A stretch of DNA of 64,000 nucleotides, from NCBI GenBank assembly GCA_035695825.1, contig DASRRH010000024.1, positions 17,869 to 81,868 of the forward strand, given 5' to 3'. The position numbers and the translations under genes are program-made. Positions 32,433 through 42,400 of the stretch are shown here, one piece after another (positions within the stretch are counted from its first letter, which is position 1; every line of letters starts with the position of its first letter). This stretch comes from JAKEFM01 sp035695825. GTDB taxonomy: Bacteria; Planctomycetota; UBA1135; JAKEFM01. Under the pieces are notes generated by a model. The model saw only the letters and a list, made by a program, of their open reading frames with translations, did no database searches and was not told the DNA's origin.

Positions 32433-35400
32433 TCAACGATCGCCGGCCGGCGCCGTCGTCCGCGGCGGAGCGCCCACTCGCCGGGTATTCCAGACGGCGC
32501 GGTACGCGGCGTGGGCCGGGTCGTCGGGGTAACGCTCGTCGGGGCCGTAGGGGTAGCTCGACATCGCGCGGAAGGGGAGGGGTTCGACGGCGTCGCCGCC
32601 CCCCGTGCAAGGGTCCATGTCCTTGCAGTACCCCTCCGCCCGGAGGGCGAACGCCCGCGTCCATCCTTCGCGGAGCGGCGGCAGCGCGGCCGGGTCGAAC
32701 CGGAGCGCGATCTCCTCCCCGCGCCCGAAGATCGCGAAGCGGTCGTCGGAGGATGCGAGCAGCTCGCGCACGTCCCCGTGGCGCGTGTAGTGGCCCGGGA
32801 GGCTCCGGAAGAAGGGGAAGCCGCGGTCGAGGATCCCGTAGTCGTAGAGCCGCGGCGCCTTGCCGTCCGGGGAGAACTCGCGCGGGTAGCCGCAGGCTCG
32901 GAGATCGGCCGAATCGGGCGCGATTGCGGTCGTCCGGACTTCCGCGGCGCCGACGCGCGCGAGGAAGATCTCGTCCCAGTAGACCTCGACGTTCGTGCGC
33001 AGGCGAATCCGCGCGTGCCCCTCGCGGAGGATCGAGGTCACCTCGATCGCCATCCACCGCGGCAGGCCGGCGGGATAGCCGAACTCGGGGAGCGCCGTCC
33101 GCCACCCTCCCTTCCCGTCGGGGACCTCGATCGAGGGGGCTTCCATGCGCAGCCCCGCCTGCGAGGCGCCGAGGTTGATCCGGGAGTAGGGGTACTCGAC
33201 CCACCCCCAGGCGAAGAGGAAGGCGCGGCCGCCGCCGTCGGCGAGCGAGAGCGCGCGCTCGCCGAAGTCGAGCTCGAGGGCGTGGGGTTTGGCGTAGCCG
33301 AGGAAGCGAGGCTCGAGGGCCTTCGGCCCGGCATAGGTCCGGTCGGCGCGGAGCACGGCTCCGAGGAGGTCCTCGCCTCCCTCGCCGCGCGCGCGGAGGG
33401 GATGGACCCGATCGCGGATCGCGAGGGGCTCCCCCGAGGGCAGCGGGGGGGAGGCGGCGAAGCGCTCGTCGGGTAGGACCTCGACGTCGGAGGGGTGATC
33501 CCACGCGAGGAGGGAGAGGGCGTCGGCGTAGGTCACCTCCTCGAGGGGCTCGGCGATCCGGAGCTCGAAGCGCCCCTCCCGCGGCACGAGGGCGAAGGGG
33601 ATCGGGACCACTTCGTCGCGGTCGGGGGGGCCGTAGACGCCGGGGGCGACGAGGAACCCGAGCCCCCCGACCCCGAGGAAGTCGGTCACGCAGGCGAAGC
33701 GCTCGCCGTCCCATGCGAAGAGGACCGGGCAGGAGGATCCCTTCCTCTGGAGTTCCTCGATCCGGTGGACCTGTGCGCCGGGGAGGTCGAGCTCCGCCTG
33801 GACGACGCCGTCGGGCCAGAGGATCCGGACGTAGTCGGCCCCCTCGCGCTTGCCGAGTCCGAAGTGGACGAGGTCGGAGTCCGCGCCGAGGTAGCCCGAG
33901 CCGCCGCCGAGGACGCGCTCGCCGACGAGCGGGCCCGCTTTCACCTCGACGGCGGCGCCGATCCCCTGCGCCGGAGAGCGGAGGTCCTTGCCGGAGCGGA
34001 CGCCGCGCGGCCGGATCCCGATCCAGCGGTTCACGGCCGCCCCGTCGTTCCGGAGGAGCGTCGGAAGGGCGCCCGCGTTCGCGACGAGGATGTCGAGCCC
34101 TCCGTCTCCGTCGAGGTCGCCGACGGAGAGCCCCCGGCGATCGCGCGGCGCGAGCCGTTTGAGGCCCGCCGCTTGGGTCGCGTCGAAGAAGCCCGCCCCC
34201 TCGTCGTTCCGGAAGAGGAGGAGGCCGCCGCCCTGGCCCGTTCCCGCGAGGAGGAGGTCGGCGTCGCCGTCGTTGTCGACGTCGAGCGTCGCGCCTCCGA
34301 TCGCGGTCGCGCGGCCGAGGGCCTTCGAGAGGACCGGGTCGGGCTCGAGGCGCGCGCGTCCGAGGTTGCGCAGCGCCTCGACGGGGGACTCCAGGCCGTG
34401 GAGGAGGAGGAGGTCGAGCGTCCCGTTGCCGTCGGGGTCCCAGGCGAGGGCCCCCGTCGCGCGGCGGCCGGCGCCCGCGAGGAGGGGGGGCGTCTCCTCG
34501 CGGAAGCGGAGCACCCGGTCGTTGCGGTAGAGGCGGTTCGGCGCCCCGTCGTTCAGGGCGAGAAGGTCGGGGTCGCCGTCCCCGTCCACGTCCGCGGCGA
34601 GGACCGAGAGCGTGCGGGTCGCCCCTCCGTCGACGCCGACTTTCGCCGCCTCCTCCTCGAACGTCGCGTCGCCCCGGTTGACGAAGAGCGCCTCCGGCGC
34701 GGCCGGGAGCGCGTCGGCGTCGACCGGCGCGCCGCCGAGGCTCGAGAGGTCGGCGTAACCCGCGACGAAGAGGTCGAGGTCGCCGTCCTGGTCGACGTCG
34801 ACGAGGGAGGCCCCGAGGCTCCAGGTCCCGCCCGCCGCGAGCCCCGAGGCCTCCGTCCCGTCCTCGAAGGTCCCGTTCCCCCGGTTCCGCAGGAGGCGGC
34901 GCGCGCCCGCTCCCGTCGCGAAGAGGTCGAGGTCCCCGTCGTTGTCGAGGTCCCCCGCGTAGATCCCCATCGCGGGGAAGGAGGGGCCGACCGAGGACTC
35001 CCCGGTGACCCCGGTCAGATCCCCCTTGCCATTGTTGCGGTAGAGCCGAATCCCCCCCTCGCGCCCGCAGACGGCGAGAGCGGCGTCGAGGTCGCCGTCC
35101 CCGTCGAGATCCGCGAGGACGCACCCGGAGCCGAATCGCGAGGCGCCGCGCTCGAGGAAGTCGGCGCGGTCGCGGTAGGTCCCGTCGATGCGCAGGGGGC
35201 CCGCGGTCCCCCCCTGCGGCGCGAGGGGGAGAGCCGTCGGGTCCGCCTCGGCGAGGTCGACCGACACGGGCGGTTCCGCGACCGGAGGGAGGTCGAAGAG
35301 ACGGACGACGTCGGCGTAGCGCCCCATCTGCGTGTAGGTGGCGCTTCGCTCGTCCCCCGTCCCCGACTGCCGCAGGGCCTGGTAGCGCTCGAGCGCCTCC

Positions 35401-36050
35401 ATCGCGCGGTCCCGCTCGGGGGAGCGCTGGCGGGCCTGGAAGAGCGCGTACCAGGCGGAGGTGTGGGAAGGGTTGAGCGCGACGGCCCGCTCGAGCTCCC
35501 GGCGGGCCTCCTCCTCGAGCCGCTCCCTCTCGGCGGAAGGGACGTCCGCTCCGCCGGCCTTCTGCCGGAGCGCCATCCCGAGCGCGTAGTGGGTGTCGGC
35601 GTCCTCGGGGTCGATCCGCACGACCTCCCGCAGCTCCGCGATCTCCTCCTCGGGACGGACGAGCCACCCGAAGAGGCGCGAGAGGGAGTAGTGCGCCCAC
35701 GGGTTCTTCGGGTCGAGCGCGATCGCCCGGCGGAAGATCCTCTCCGTCTCCTCCTTTTCCTGGGTGTTGAGCAAGGCGATCCCGAGGTTCACCCAGCCGG
35801 TCGGCCACTCGGGGGCGAGGGCGACCACCTTCCGCCACGCCTCCACCGACTTCGAGAACTCGTGCCGGTCGAGGTGCGCGATGCCGCGGTTCGCCTCGCG
35901 GAGGACCTCGTCGAGCCGCTCGACGGGGATCCCGCGATCCGTGCCCTCCCCCGCCGCCGGGGGTCCCGGCGCCGCGCGCCGCCGGCTCGCGAGGAGGAGG
36001 GCGCCGGCGAAAGCGACGAGCAGGAGGAGACCGAGGAGGGCGTTGCGCAA
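32433..36050 (-). CDS. Large TPR, FG-GAP and ASPIC/UnbV-domain protein
   Basis: 1205 residues. N-terminal membrane anchor or signal (residues 3-22), then TPR repeats (about 50-240, e.g. WVNLGIALLNTQEKEETERIFRRAI). From about 300 to 640 FG-GAP/VCBS repeats with Ca2+-binding DxDGDGDxD motifs (ADLDGDGDLDAAL, GDLDNDGDLDLF, VDVDQDGDLDLF). ASPIC/UnbV domain near 680-770 (AVNRWIGIRPRG... SGYLGADSDLVHFGLG). The last 400 residues are an unassigned strand-rich region. Proteins of this architecture are frequent in Planctomycetota and Acidobacteriota and act outside the cytoplasm, function unsettled. It starts 13 bases after the amidohydrolase stop and is probably co-transcribed. Confidence 0.85.
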   Translation of the reverse strand: MRNALLGLLLLVAFAGALLLASRRRAAPGPPAAGEGTDRGIPVERLDEVLREANRGIAHLDRHEFSKSVEAWRKVVALAPEWPTGWVNLGIALLNTQEKEETERIFRRAIALDPKNPWAHYSLSRLFGWLVRPEEEIAELREVVRIDPEDADTHYALGMALRQKAGGADVPSAERERLEEEARRELERAVALNPSHTSAWYALFQARQRSPERDRAMEALERYQALRQSGTGDERSATYTQMGRYADVVRLFDLPPVAEPPVSVDLAEADPTALPLAPQGGTAGPLRIDGTYRDRADFLERGASRFGSGCVLADLDGDGDLDAALAVCGREGGIRLYRNNGKGDLTGVTGESSVGPSFPAMGIYAGDLDNDGDLDLFATGAGARRLLRNRGNGTFEDGTEASGLAAGGTWSLGASLVDVDQDGDLDLFVAGYADLSSLGGAPVDADALPAAPEALFVNRGDATFEEEAAKVGVDGGATRTLSVLAADVDGDGDPDLLALNDGAPNRLYRNDRVLRFREETPPLLAGAGRRATGALAWDPDGNGTLDLLLLHGLESPVEALRNLGRARLEPDPVLSKALGRATAIGGATLDVDNDGDADLLLAGTGQGGGLLLFRNDEGAGFFDATQAAGLKRLAPRDRRGLSVGDLDGDGGLDILVANAGALPTLLRNDGAAVNRWIGIRPRGVRSGKDLRSPAQGIGAAVEVKAGPLVGERVLGGGSGYLGADSDLVHFGLGKREGADYVRILWPDGVVQAELDLPGAQVHRIEELQRKGSSCPVLFAWDGERFACVTDFLGVGGLGFLVAPGVYGPPDRDEVVPIPFALVPREGRFELRIAEPLEEVTYADALSLLAWDHPSDVEVLPDERFAASPPLPSGEPLAIRDRVHPLRARGEGGEDLLGAVLRADRTYAGPKALEPRFLGYAKPHALELDFGERALSLADGGGRAFLFAWGWVEYPYSRINLGASQAGLRMEAPSIEVPDGKGGWRTALPEFGYPAGLPRWMAIEVTSILREGHARIRLRTNVEVYWDEIFLARVGAAEVRTTAIAPDSADLRACGYPREFSPDGKAPRLYDYGILDRGFPFFRSLPGHYTRHGDVRELLASSDDRFAIFGRGEEIALRFDPAALPPLREGWTRAFALRAEGYCKDMDPCTGGGDAVEPLPFRAMSSYPYGPDERYPDDPAHAAYRAVWNTRRVGAPPRTTAPAGDR

Positions 36051-36062
36051 GAGTTCGCTCCT

Positions 36063-37703
36063 TCAGGTGCGCCGGAGCACCCGGCCGGGAGTGGAGGGCC
36101 GGAAGAGCCCCTCCTCGACGACGGGGACGCCGTTCACGAGGACCCAGTCGATCCCTCGAGCGTGGGCGCGGGGCGCCTCGTAGGTCGAGGCGTCGGCCAC
36201 GGTCTCCGGATCGAACGCGAGGAGGTCGGCGAAGGCCCCCGGCGCGAGGCGCCCGCGGTCGCGCAGGCCGAGTCGGTCGGCGGGGAGGGAGGAGGCCTTC
36301 CGGATCGCCTCCTCGAGAGTCAGCGTCCGCGTCTCCCGGACGTAGCGAGCGAGGACGCGCGGGAAGGCCCCGTAGGCGCCCGGGTGCGGGGCCGCCTGGC
36401 CGCACTCCCACGCGTCCGAGACGATCGCGCGCGTCGGGTGGGAGAGGAGCGTCCGCAGGGGAGCGTCGTTCTCCCGGTCGCCCGAGATCCCGAAGAGGAG
36501 CATCGTCGCGTCCCCCCGCGACTCGAGGAGGAGGTCCGTGACCGCGTCGAAGGGGTCCTTCCCCGAGCGGCGGGCGAGCTCCGCCGCGCTCGCTCCCGCG
36601 AGGGCGGGATCGGCCGCCGCGTGGGCCACGTGGACGGCCCTCCATCCCGAGTCGCGCACGAGGTTCGTGCACCAGTTCCCCTCGACCCAGGGGGGCCAGG
36701 AGGGGACCTTCGAGGCCATCTCCTCCTTCATCCTCGCCCGCGCCTTGGCGTCGCGCGCCAGCCGGAGGAAGCCCTCGACCCCTTCCGCGAGGGCCCAGCC
36801 CGGGTAGAGGGCGAGCATCGTCGTGTTCACTCCCGTGTAGGGGATCACGTCCTGCGAGTAGTCGAGGCCTCCCGCGCGCGCGCGGTCGCCGAGCGCGAGG
36901 AGGGACTCGAGGAGGGGCCAGGCGCGTTCTCCCTGGGCGTGGTCGTGGGAGAGGTGGACGGGCCGACCGGTCCTGCGACCGACCTCGAGGATCTCCTCGA
37001 CCGCGCGGACGATCAGCTCGGCCGAGCCGCTCCTCTGGTGGAAGGCGGCGAACGCCCCGGCGGGGAGAGCGGAGCAGAGGGAGGCGACCTCGTCGGTCGA
37101 GGCGAACTGGCCGGGGGGGTAGATCAGGCCGAAGGAGATCCCGAACGCGCCGGCCTCCGTCGCCTCCCGCACCGATTGCCGCATCGCCTGGACTTCTCTC
37201 GCCCCGGGCGCGCGGGAGGTCATCCCCATCGCGGCGACGCGAAGCGGCCCGTGGGGGAGGAGGGCGCCGACGTTGAGCGCGGTCCCCTGTCGCTCGAGCC
37301 GGTCGAGGTACTCGGCGGCCGAGCCCCACTCGTAGGCCGCCTCCGGAGGGGTCACGAACCGGTTCAGGGCCTGGACTTGACCGACCGATTCGCGCGTGAC
37401 GGGGAAGGCTCCGAGCCCGCAGTTCCCGACGATCTCCGTCGTGATCCCCTGGCGGAGCCTCCCCTCGAGGTACTTCCGCTGGAGGTCGGGCGCGAGGGAG
37501 AGGACGAGGTCGTGGTGGGAGTGGAGGTCGACGAAGCCGGGGGCGAGGACGCGGCCGCGGCAGTCGACCCGCCGCTTCGCCTCCGCGCGCGAGAGGTCGC
37601 CGATCGCGGCGATCCGGTCGGCGGAGACGGCGACGTCGGCGCGGCGGGAGGGAGCGCCGGTCCCGTCGACGATTTCGCCGCCCGCGAAGAGGAGTTCGTG
37701 CAA
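36063..37703 (-). CDS. N-acyl-D-amino-acid deacylase family amidohydrolase
   Basis: Zinc amidohydrolase, 546 residues from TTG 37703 (the only in-frame initiator near LHELLFAGGEIVDGTG). Family signs: metal ligands in GFVDLHSHHD (about 56-65), EIVGNCGLGAFP, the HLSHDHAQGE segment (about 250), and GRLAPGAFADLLAFDPETV near the C-terminus. D-aminoacylases release D-amino acids from acylated forms; the true substrate may differ. Promoter TTGGTG-N17-TAGACT lies 45 bases upstream. The FG-GAP gene follows 13 bases later. It is divergent from the EboE-like gene. Confidence 0.83.
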   Translation of the reverse strand: MHELLFAGGEIVDGTGAPSRRADVAVSADRIAAIGDLSRAEAKRRVDCRGRVLAPGFVDLHSHHDLVLSLAPDLQRKYLEGRLRQGITTEIVGNCGLGAFPVTRESVGQVQALNRFVTPPEAAYEWGSAAEYLDRLERQGTALNVGALLPHGPLRVAAMGMTSRAPGAREVQAMRQSVREATEAGAFGISFGLIYPPGQFASTDEVASLCSALPAGAFAAFHQRSGSAELIVRAVEEILEVGRRTGRPVHLSHDHAQGERAWPLLESLLALGDRARAGGLDYSQDVIPYTGVNTTMLALYPGWALAEGVEGFLRLARDAKARARMKEEMASKVPSWPPWVEGNWCTNLVRDSGWRAVHVAHAAADPALAGASAAELARRSGKDPFDAVTDLLLESRGDATMLLFGISGDRENDAPLRTLLSHPTRAIVSDAWECGQAAPHPGAYGAFPRVLARYVRETRTLTLEEAIRKASSLPADRLGLRDRGRLAPGAFADLLAFDPETVADASTYEAPRAHARGIDWVLVNGVPVVEEGLFRPSTPGRVLRRT

Positions 37704-37725
37704 GGGGGTCCGCCGCGCCGCGCGA

Positions 37726-37754
37726 AGTCTAGAGAGGGAGAGCCGGGTCACCAA
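37726..37754 (-). promoter_or_regulatory. Promoter of the amidohydrolase run
   Basis: On the minus strand TTGGTG (37754-37749), 17-base spacer and TAGACT (37731-37726). The transcript would start about 15 bases before the TTG start at 37703. Confidence 0.55.
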
Positions 37755-37805
37755 CGTACAGGGAGAGGTTGCCCCGGCGCTCCCCGCGCCCGAGGATTCG
37801 CCCCC

Positions 37806-39053
37806 GTGATCCTCCGCGGACCGGGCCCCGAGCTCCGCCTCGGCTACTGCACGAACGTTCACCCGGCCGAGACCCTCGCCGAGGTCGAGGCCGCCCTCGA
37901 CGCCCACGCCGTCCCACTGCGCCGGCGGCTGCTCGGCTCCTCGGGATCCCCCCTCGGGCTCGGCCTCTACATCTCGCGGGCCTCGGTCGACGAGCTTTTC
38001 TCGAGCCGCGGGCGCCTCGAGGCCTTCCGCGCCTTCCTCGAGAGCCGCGGCCTCTTCGTTTTCACGCTGAACGCATTCCCCTACGGAGGCTTCCACGCCC
38101 CGCGGGTGAAGGAGGAGGTGTTCCGGCCGACCTGGGCCGAGCGCTCCCGCCTCACCTACACGCTCGCCGCGGCCGCCGTCCTCGCCCGGCTCCTTCCCGC
38201 GGGGGCGCGCGGGTCGGTGAGCACCCACACGGGCTCCTTCAAGCCCTGGGGGAACTCCGAGGCCGAGCGCCGCGCGATCGCCCTCGCCTTCGCGGAGGCG
38301 GCCTCGGCCCTCTCGCGCCTGCGCGATTCGACCGGCACGGAAATCGTGCTCTCCCTCGAGCCCGAGCCGTTCTCGACCTCGGAGACCTCCGACGAGCTCG
38401 TCGCCTTCTTCCGGGGCGAGATCCTCGGGCTCCCCGACGGGGAGCGCCGGAGGGCGACCCTCTTCGACGCGCCCCGCGCGGAGGAGGCGGTGCGCCGGTT
38501 TCTCGGGGTCTGCTTCGACACGGGCCACCTCGCCGTCCAGTTCGAGGACCTCCCCGCCGCGGCGGAGGTCTTCCGGCGCGCGGGGGTGCGGATCGGGAAG
38601 GTCCAGATCTCGAACGCCCTCGAGGTCCCCGATCCGGGGGAGAACGGCGAGGGGCGCGCGGCCCTCCAGCGCTTCGACGAGCCGCGCTATCTTCACCAGG
38701 TCGTGGGGCGCCTGCCGCATGGGGGGAGGATTCGATCCCTCGACCTGGGGGGGGTCGCGAACCCCTCCCCCGAGTGGCTCGCGGCCGACGCCTGGCGCTC
38801 GCACGTCCACGTGCCGATCCACCTCGACGCGATCGGGCGGCTCCGGACGACGCGGGCGGAGCTCGAGGCCGCGGTCGAAGGGGTGGTGCGAGAGGGGCTC
38901 TGCGACCACCTCGAGATCGAGACCTACACCTGGGACGTCCTCCCCTCCGCGGGGCGCGGCACCGCTGCGGGGGAAGGTCTCGTCGATTCCCTCGAGCGCG
39001 AGTTCCGCTTCGCCCTCGAGGTCCTCGGCCGCCTAGGCTACCGGCCCGCTTGA
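37806..39053 (+). CDS. eboE: EboE-like protein with TIM-barrel fold
   Basis: 415 residues from GTG 37806. The opening LGYCTNVHPAETLAEVE and the segments GLYISRASVDEL, FTLNAFPYGGFH, VSTHTGSFKPWG and GVCFDTGHLAVQFED match the EboE family of metabolite-traffic proteins, related to xylose-isomerase-like TIM barrels. In other bacteria Ebo proteins work with an EboA-F cluster that exports a small molecule or places a pigment precursor in the periplasm. No other ebo gene is present here. The symbol is given by family only. Confidence 0.72.
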   Translation: MILRGPGPELRLGYCTNVHPAETLAEVEAALDAHAVPLRRRLLGSSGSPLGLGLYISRASVDELFSSRGRLEAFRAFLESRGLFVFTLNAFPYGGFHAPRVKEEVFRPTWAERSRLTYTLAAAAVLARLLPAGARGSVSTHTGSFKPWGNSEAERRAIALAFAEAASALSRLRDSTGTEIVLSLEPEPFSTSETSDELVAFFRGEILGLPDGERRRATLFDAPRAEEAVRRFLGVCFDTGHLAVQFEDLPAAAEVFRRAGVRIGKVQISNALEVPDPGENGEGRAALQRFDEPRYLHQVVGRLPHGGRIRSLDLGGVANPSPEWLAADAWRSHVHVPIHLDAIGRLRTTRAELEAAVEGVVREGLCDHLEIETYTWDVLPSAGRGTAAGEGLVDSLEREFRFALEVLGRLGYRPA

Positions 39054-39078
39054 GCGACGGATCCGGCGGGGCTAGGCT
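39050..39078 (+). promoter_or_regulatory. Promoter of tRNA-Glu
   Basis: TTGAGC (39050-39055), 17-base spacer, TAGGCT (39073-39078), 15 bases before the tRNA. The -35 box overlaps the stop codon of the EboE-like gene. Confidence 0.6.
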
Positions 39079-39093
39079 GCGACGCTCGTTCGC

Positions 39094-39168
39094 GGCCCCG
39101 TCGTCTAGGCCGGTCTAGGACATCAGGTTTTCAACCTGGTAACACGGGTTCGAATCCCGTCGGGGTCA
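39094..39168 (+). tRNA. tRNA-Glu(TTC)
   Basis: Acceptor GGCCCCG pairs with CGGGGTC (one G-T pair), anticodon arm TCAGG-TTTTCAA-CCTGG with anticodon TTC, T arm ACGGG-TTCGAAT-CCCGT, discriminator A. No encoded CCA. It follows a good promoter. Confidence 0.93.
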
Positions 39169-39353
39169 CGCCCCTCCAGCCCTGAGCCTCGTTGCCAGCC
39201 TCCGGGATGCTCGCGGGGTTGGGGGAGTTTGGGCATCTCTTCGCCCACGATGACGCCGAGGGTCTCATGCGCCGATGCCGCAGTCACTTGCGTCCGTAGG
39301 CGTGGCGGAACGAGCGCGGGCTCGGGGAGGGGGACGACCTCCGCCGGTGCCCC

Positions 39354-39368
39354 CTGGCCATTGGCCAG
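39354..39368 (+). promoter_or_regulatory. Perfect 15-bp palindrome upstream of the kinase gene
   Basis: CTGGCCA-T-TGGCCAG, seven-base arms around one base, 45 bases before the kinase start. It is the only notable structure in the 240 bases between tRNA-Glu and the kinase and may be an operator. Confidence 0.4.
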
Positions 39369-39412
39369 ACGCGAGTTAAACTCCGCTCTCGGGTCTGGGG
39401 CTGTACGAAGAA

Positions 39413-42400
39413 ATGGAGCCTGCGCAGGCAGAGGGCTCTCGCGAGCCTCTCCCGGGCTCCCCGGAAGTGGCGGATGCCGTCGAGGCGACCAGCGCCGGGG
39501 AGCGCTTGGAGATCGTGCCGGACGGCCGGGCTCCGGGGTCGGACCCGACCCCAGCGGTCGAGCTCCGAGGAGACGGGGCTGCGATCGGCCCCGAGGAGCG
39601 GGCCTGGGAGGAGTTCCTCGACCGGGTCCTCCACGGGGAATCGAAGGACGTCGACGAGCTCCTCGCCCGCCACGCCGAGGCGCCGGGCCCTCTCCGCGAG
39701 CGCCTGCACGCCCTCGGGCGGATGCTCGCGCGAGACGAGCGGACGGCACCGATCGCCCCCGTCGACCTGGCGTCGGACGGGGTCCTCCCCTTCGAGCGCC
39801 TCGGCGACTTCCGGCTCCTGCGCCGGCTGGGCCAAGGGGGGATGGGGATCGTCTTCCTCGCGGAGCAGGAATCGCTCCGCCGGCTCGTCGCCCTCAAGGT
39901 CATCCAGCCGGCCCAGCAGGGCTCCCGGGAAGCGCAGGAGAGGTTTCGCCGGGAGGCCCGGGCGATCGCGCGCCTGCGCCATCCGAACATCGTCACCGTC
40001 TTCGCGACCGGCGAGGACCAAGGGGTCCTCTTCCTCGCGATGGAGCTCGCCCCGGGCCAGGGGCTCGACGAGGTCCTGGCGGATTCCCGGACGAGGAACG
40101 TGAGACCGGAGGTCCCGGCGGTCCTGCGCTGGATCGCCGACGTCGCGCGGGCGCTGGACGCCGCCCATCAGTCGGGCCTCATCCACCGGGACGTCAACCC
40201 CTCGAACATCCGGATCTCGACCGAGGGGCGCGCCCTCCTGGTCGACTTCGGCCTCGCCCGCGTGACGGACACGGGGAGCCTCACGCACACTGAGGGATTC
40301 TTCGGCACCCCGCGCTACGCCTCGCCGGAACAGGTCGCCGCCAAGGGAGGGGACCTCGATCCTCGGACGGACGTCTACTCCCTCGGGGTGACCCTCTACG
40401 AGTGCGTGACCGGCTCGGTCCCCTTCGCGGGGAAGACGACCCACCAGCTCTTCCACCAAGTCCTGACGAAGGACCCCCGCTCGCCGAGGTCGCTCAACCC
40501 GTCCGTCTCGAGGGACCTCGAGACGGTGATCCTGCGAGCGCTCGAGAAGGATCGGGACCAGAGGTACCCGACGGCGGGCGCTCTCGCCGACGACCTCGAG
40601 GCGCTCCTCGAGGTGCGCCCGATCCGGGCGCGGCCGACGGGGCCGGTCGCGCGCGGGGCGAAGTGGATCCGGAGGAACCCCGGCCTGGCGATCGCCGCGT
40701 GCACGACCCTGGGGGCCGCGCTCTGGATCCTCACGACCACCTTCGACCGGCGGCGCACGACCCGCCGCGCCTTCGAATCCGCGATCGTGGCGGCCGAGGC
40801 CGCCCGCGCCTCGGGGAACTACGAGGCGGCGCTCTCGGCTTTCGACCGCGCGCTCGGGGTCCGGCCCGGAGACCGGGAGGTGCTCCGGAAGAAGGACGAG
40901 GCCGCGCTCGAGCGGAACCTGGCCGGGGCGCGCGGCGAGATCGAGCGGGCCCACGCCCTGCTCTACCAGTACCGGAACCTCCGGGCCACCCTCGTGCCGG
41001 TGCGGCTGCGTCTCCTCGGGGCGAAGACGAGGGCGGAGTCGGAGTACGTCTCCCCGGTCGAGCGGCAGACGGAGTACGCCGACCAGAAGGCGGCCGCCCG
41101 GATCGAGGGGGAGATCGAGGAGACCTACCTCTCCCTCCTCGACTCCCTCGCGATCGCCCGCCGCATGGCGGGGAGCGATCCGGGGACGGCGGACCATGTC
41201 TCGGACGTCTACGCGGGAGCCTTCTTCGAGAAGTGGCGGGAGGCGGTCGAGGCGGGGGACGAAGGTGCGGCGGAGGTCTTCCGGAGGAAGGTGCTCGAGG
41301 GAGACCGGCTGGGCCGATGGCGGGAGAAGATCGAGGGGACGGGCACGATCGCCCTCGCGGGGACGCCGGAGGGAGCCGAGGTTTTCTGCTTCCGGTTCGA
41401 GCCCCTCTCGCGATCCCGGGAGGGGGGCGGAGGCCGGCTCGTCCCCGTCCCCTTCCCGCTCGGCGGGGAAGGCCCCGAGTCGAGGGGCTCCGAACTCCCA
41501 GGGGGCGCCGAGGGAGGACCGCGGCCGGGGGACGTCCTCCTTGCGGTCGACAGCGTCGAGTCGGGATCCCCCTCGGCCCGCGCCGGGCTGCGGCGGGGGG
41601 ATCTCGTCCGGAGCGTCGCAGGGGCCCCGATCGAAGGCGGGGGGGGCCAGGAGACGATCTTCGCCGCCGACGTGCGTCCGGGGGGCCCGGCGGGGAAGGG
41701 GGGAGTGGTCGCATTCGACCGCCTGGTCCGCGTGGCCGGGCGCAAGATCGACGGAGAGTTCGACGTCGAGCAGTCCTACGAGAACCTCCGGACGGGGGAG
41801 GCGTTCGAAGCGACCTTCGAAGGGGGCGGCCGCGAGAAGCGAGTTCCTTGCGCGAAGGCGGGGAAACTCGCCGCGGACCTCGGCTGCGGACTCCTCGCGG
41901 CGGAACGCGCCCTCGTCGAGCTCCCGATCCCGCACGGCGGGGTGGCGCTTCGGATCTCCTCCGGCGGGGCGGAGAAGGAGGTGACGCTCTCCGGCGGCGG
42001 CTTCTCCGGTCTCCGGGTGGTGCGCACGGCCTCCCCTCTCCTTTGTGGAGCGCGGAATCGGGTGGGACTCCTCCCGATCGGGTCCTTCCGGGCCCCTCCC
42101 GGCTCCTACCTCTTCCTCCTGCGCATGGAGGGGTACGACGACCTCCGCCTCCCCCTCCTCCACGCGGTCGACGAGAAGTCGGAGGTCCGGGTCCAGATGC
42201 TCCCCGAGGGGACCACCCCTCCCGGCTTCGTCTGGATCCCCCCCGGGCGCTTCGTCGTCGGGGGCGACCCCGAGGCCCCTCGATCGACGGAGCGCGGGGT
42301 GCGGGAGCTCGGGGGATTCTGGATCGCCCGCACGGAGACGACGGTCGGGGAGTACCTCGAGTTCCTGAACGACCCGGCCGTCCTCTCGACGATCGAGAAA

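Noticed and set aside
29776..37329. A very long open frame (over 2500 codons) on the minus strand
   Set aside because: Only its last 246 codons are a gene (the diiron MBL protein). The rest is Arg/Pro-rich shadow sequence antisense or out of frame to real genes, a by-product of high GC.
33495..37805. Long plus-strand open frame opposite the FG-GAP and amidohydrolase genes
   Set aside because: No recognisable protein; it is the antisense shadow. Only the end of this frame, 37806-39053, is the EboE-like gene.
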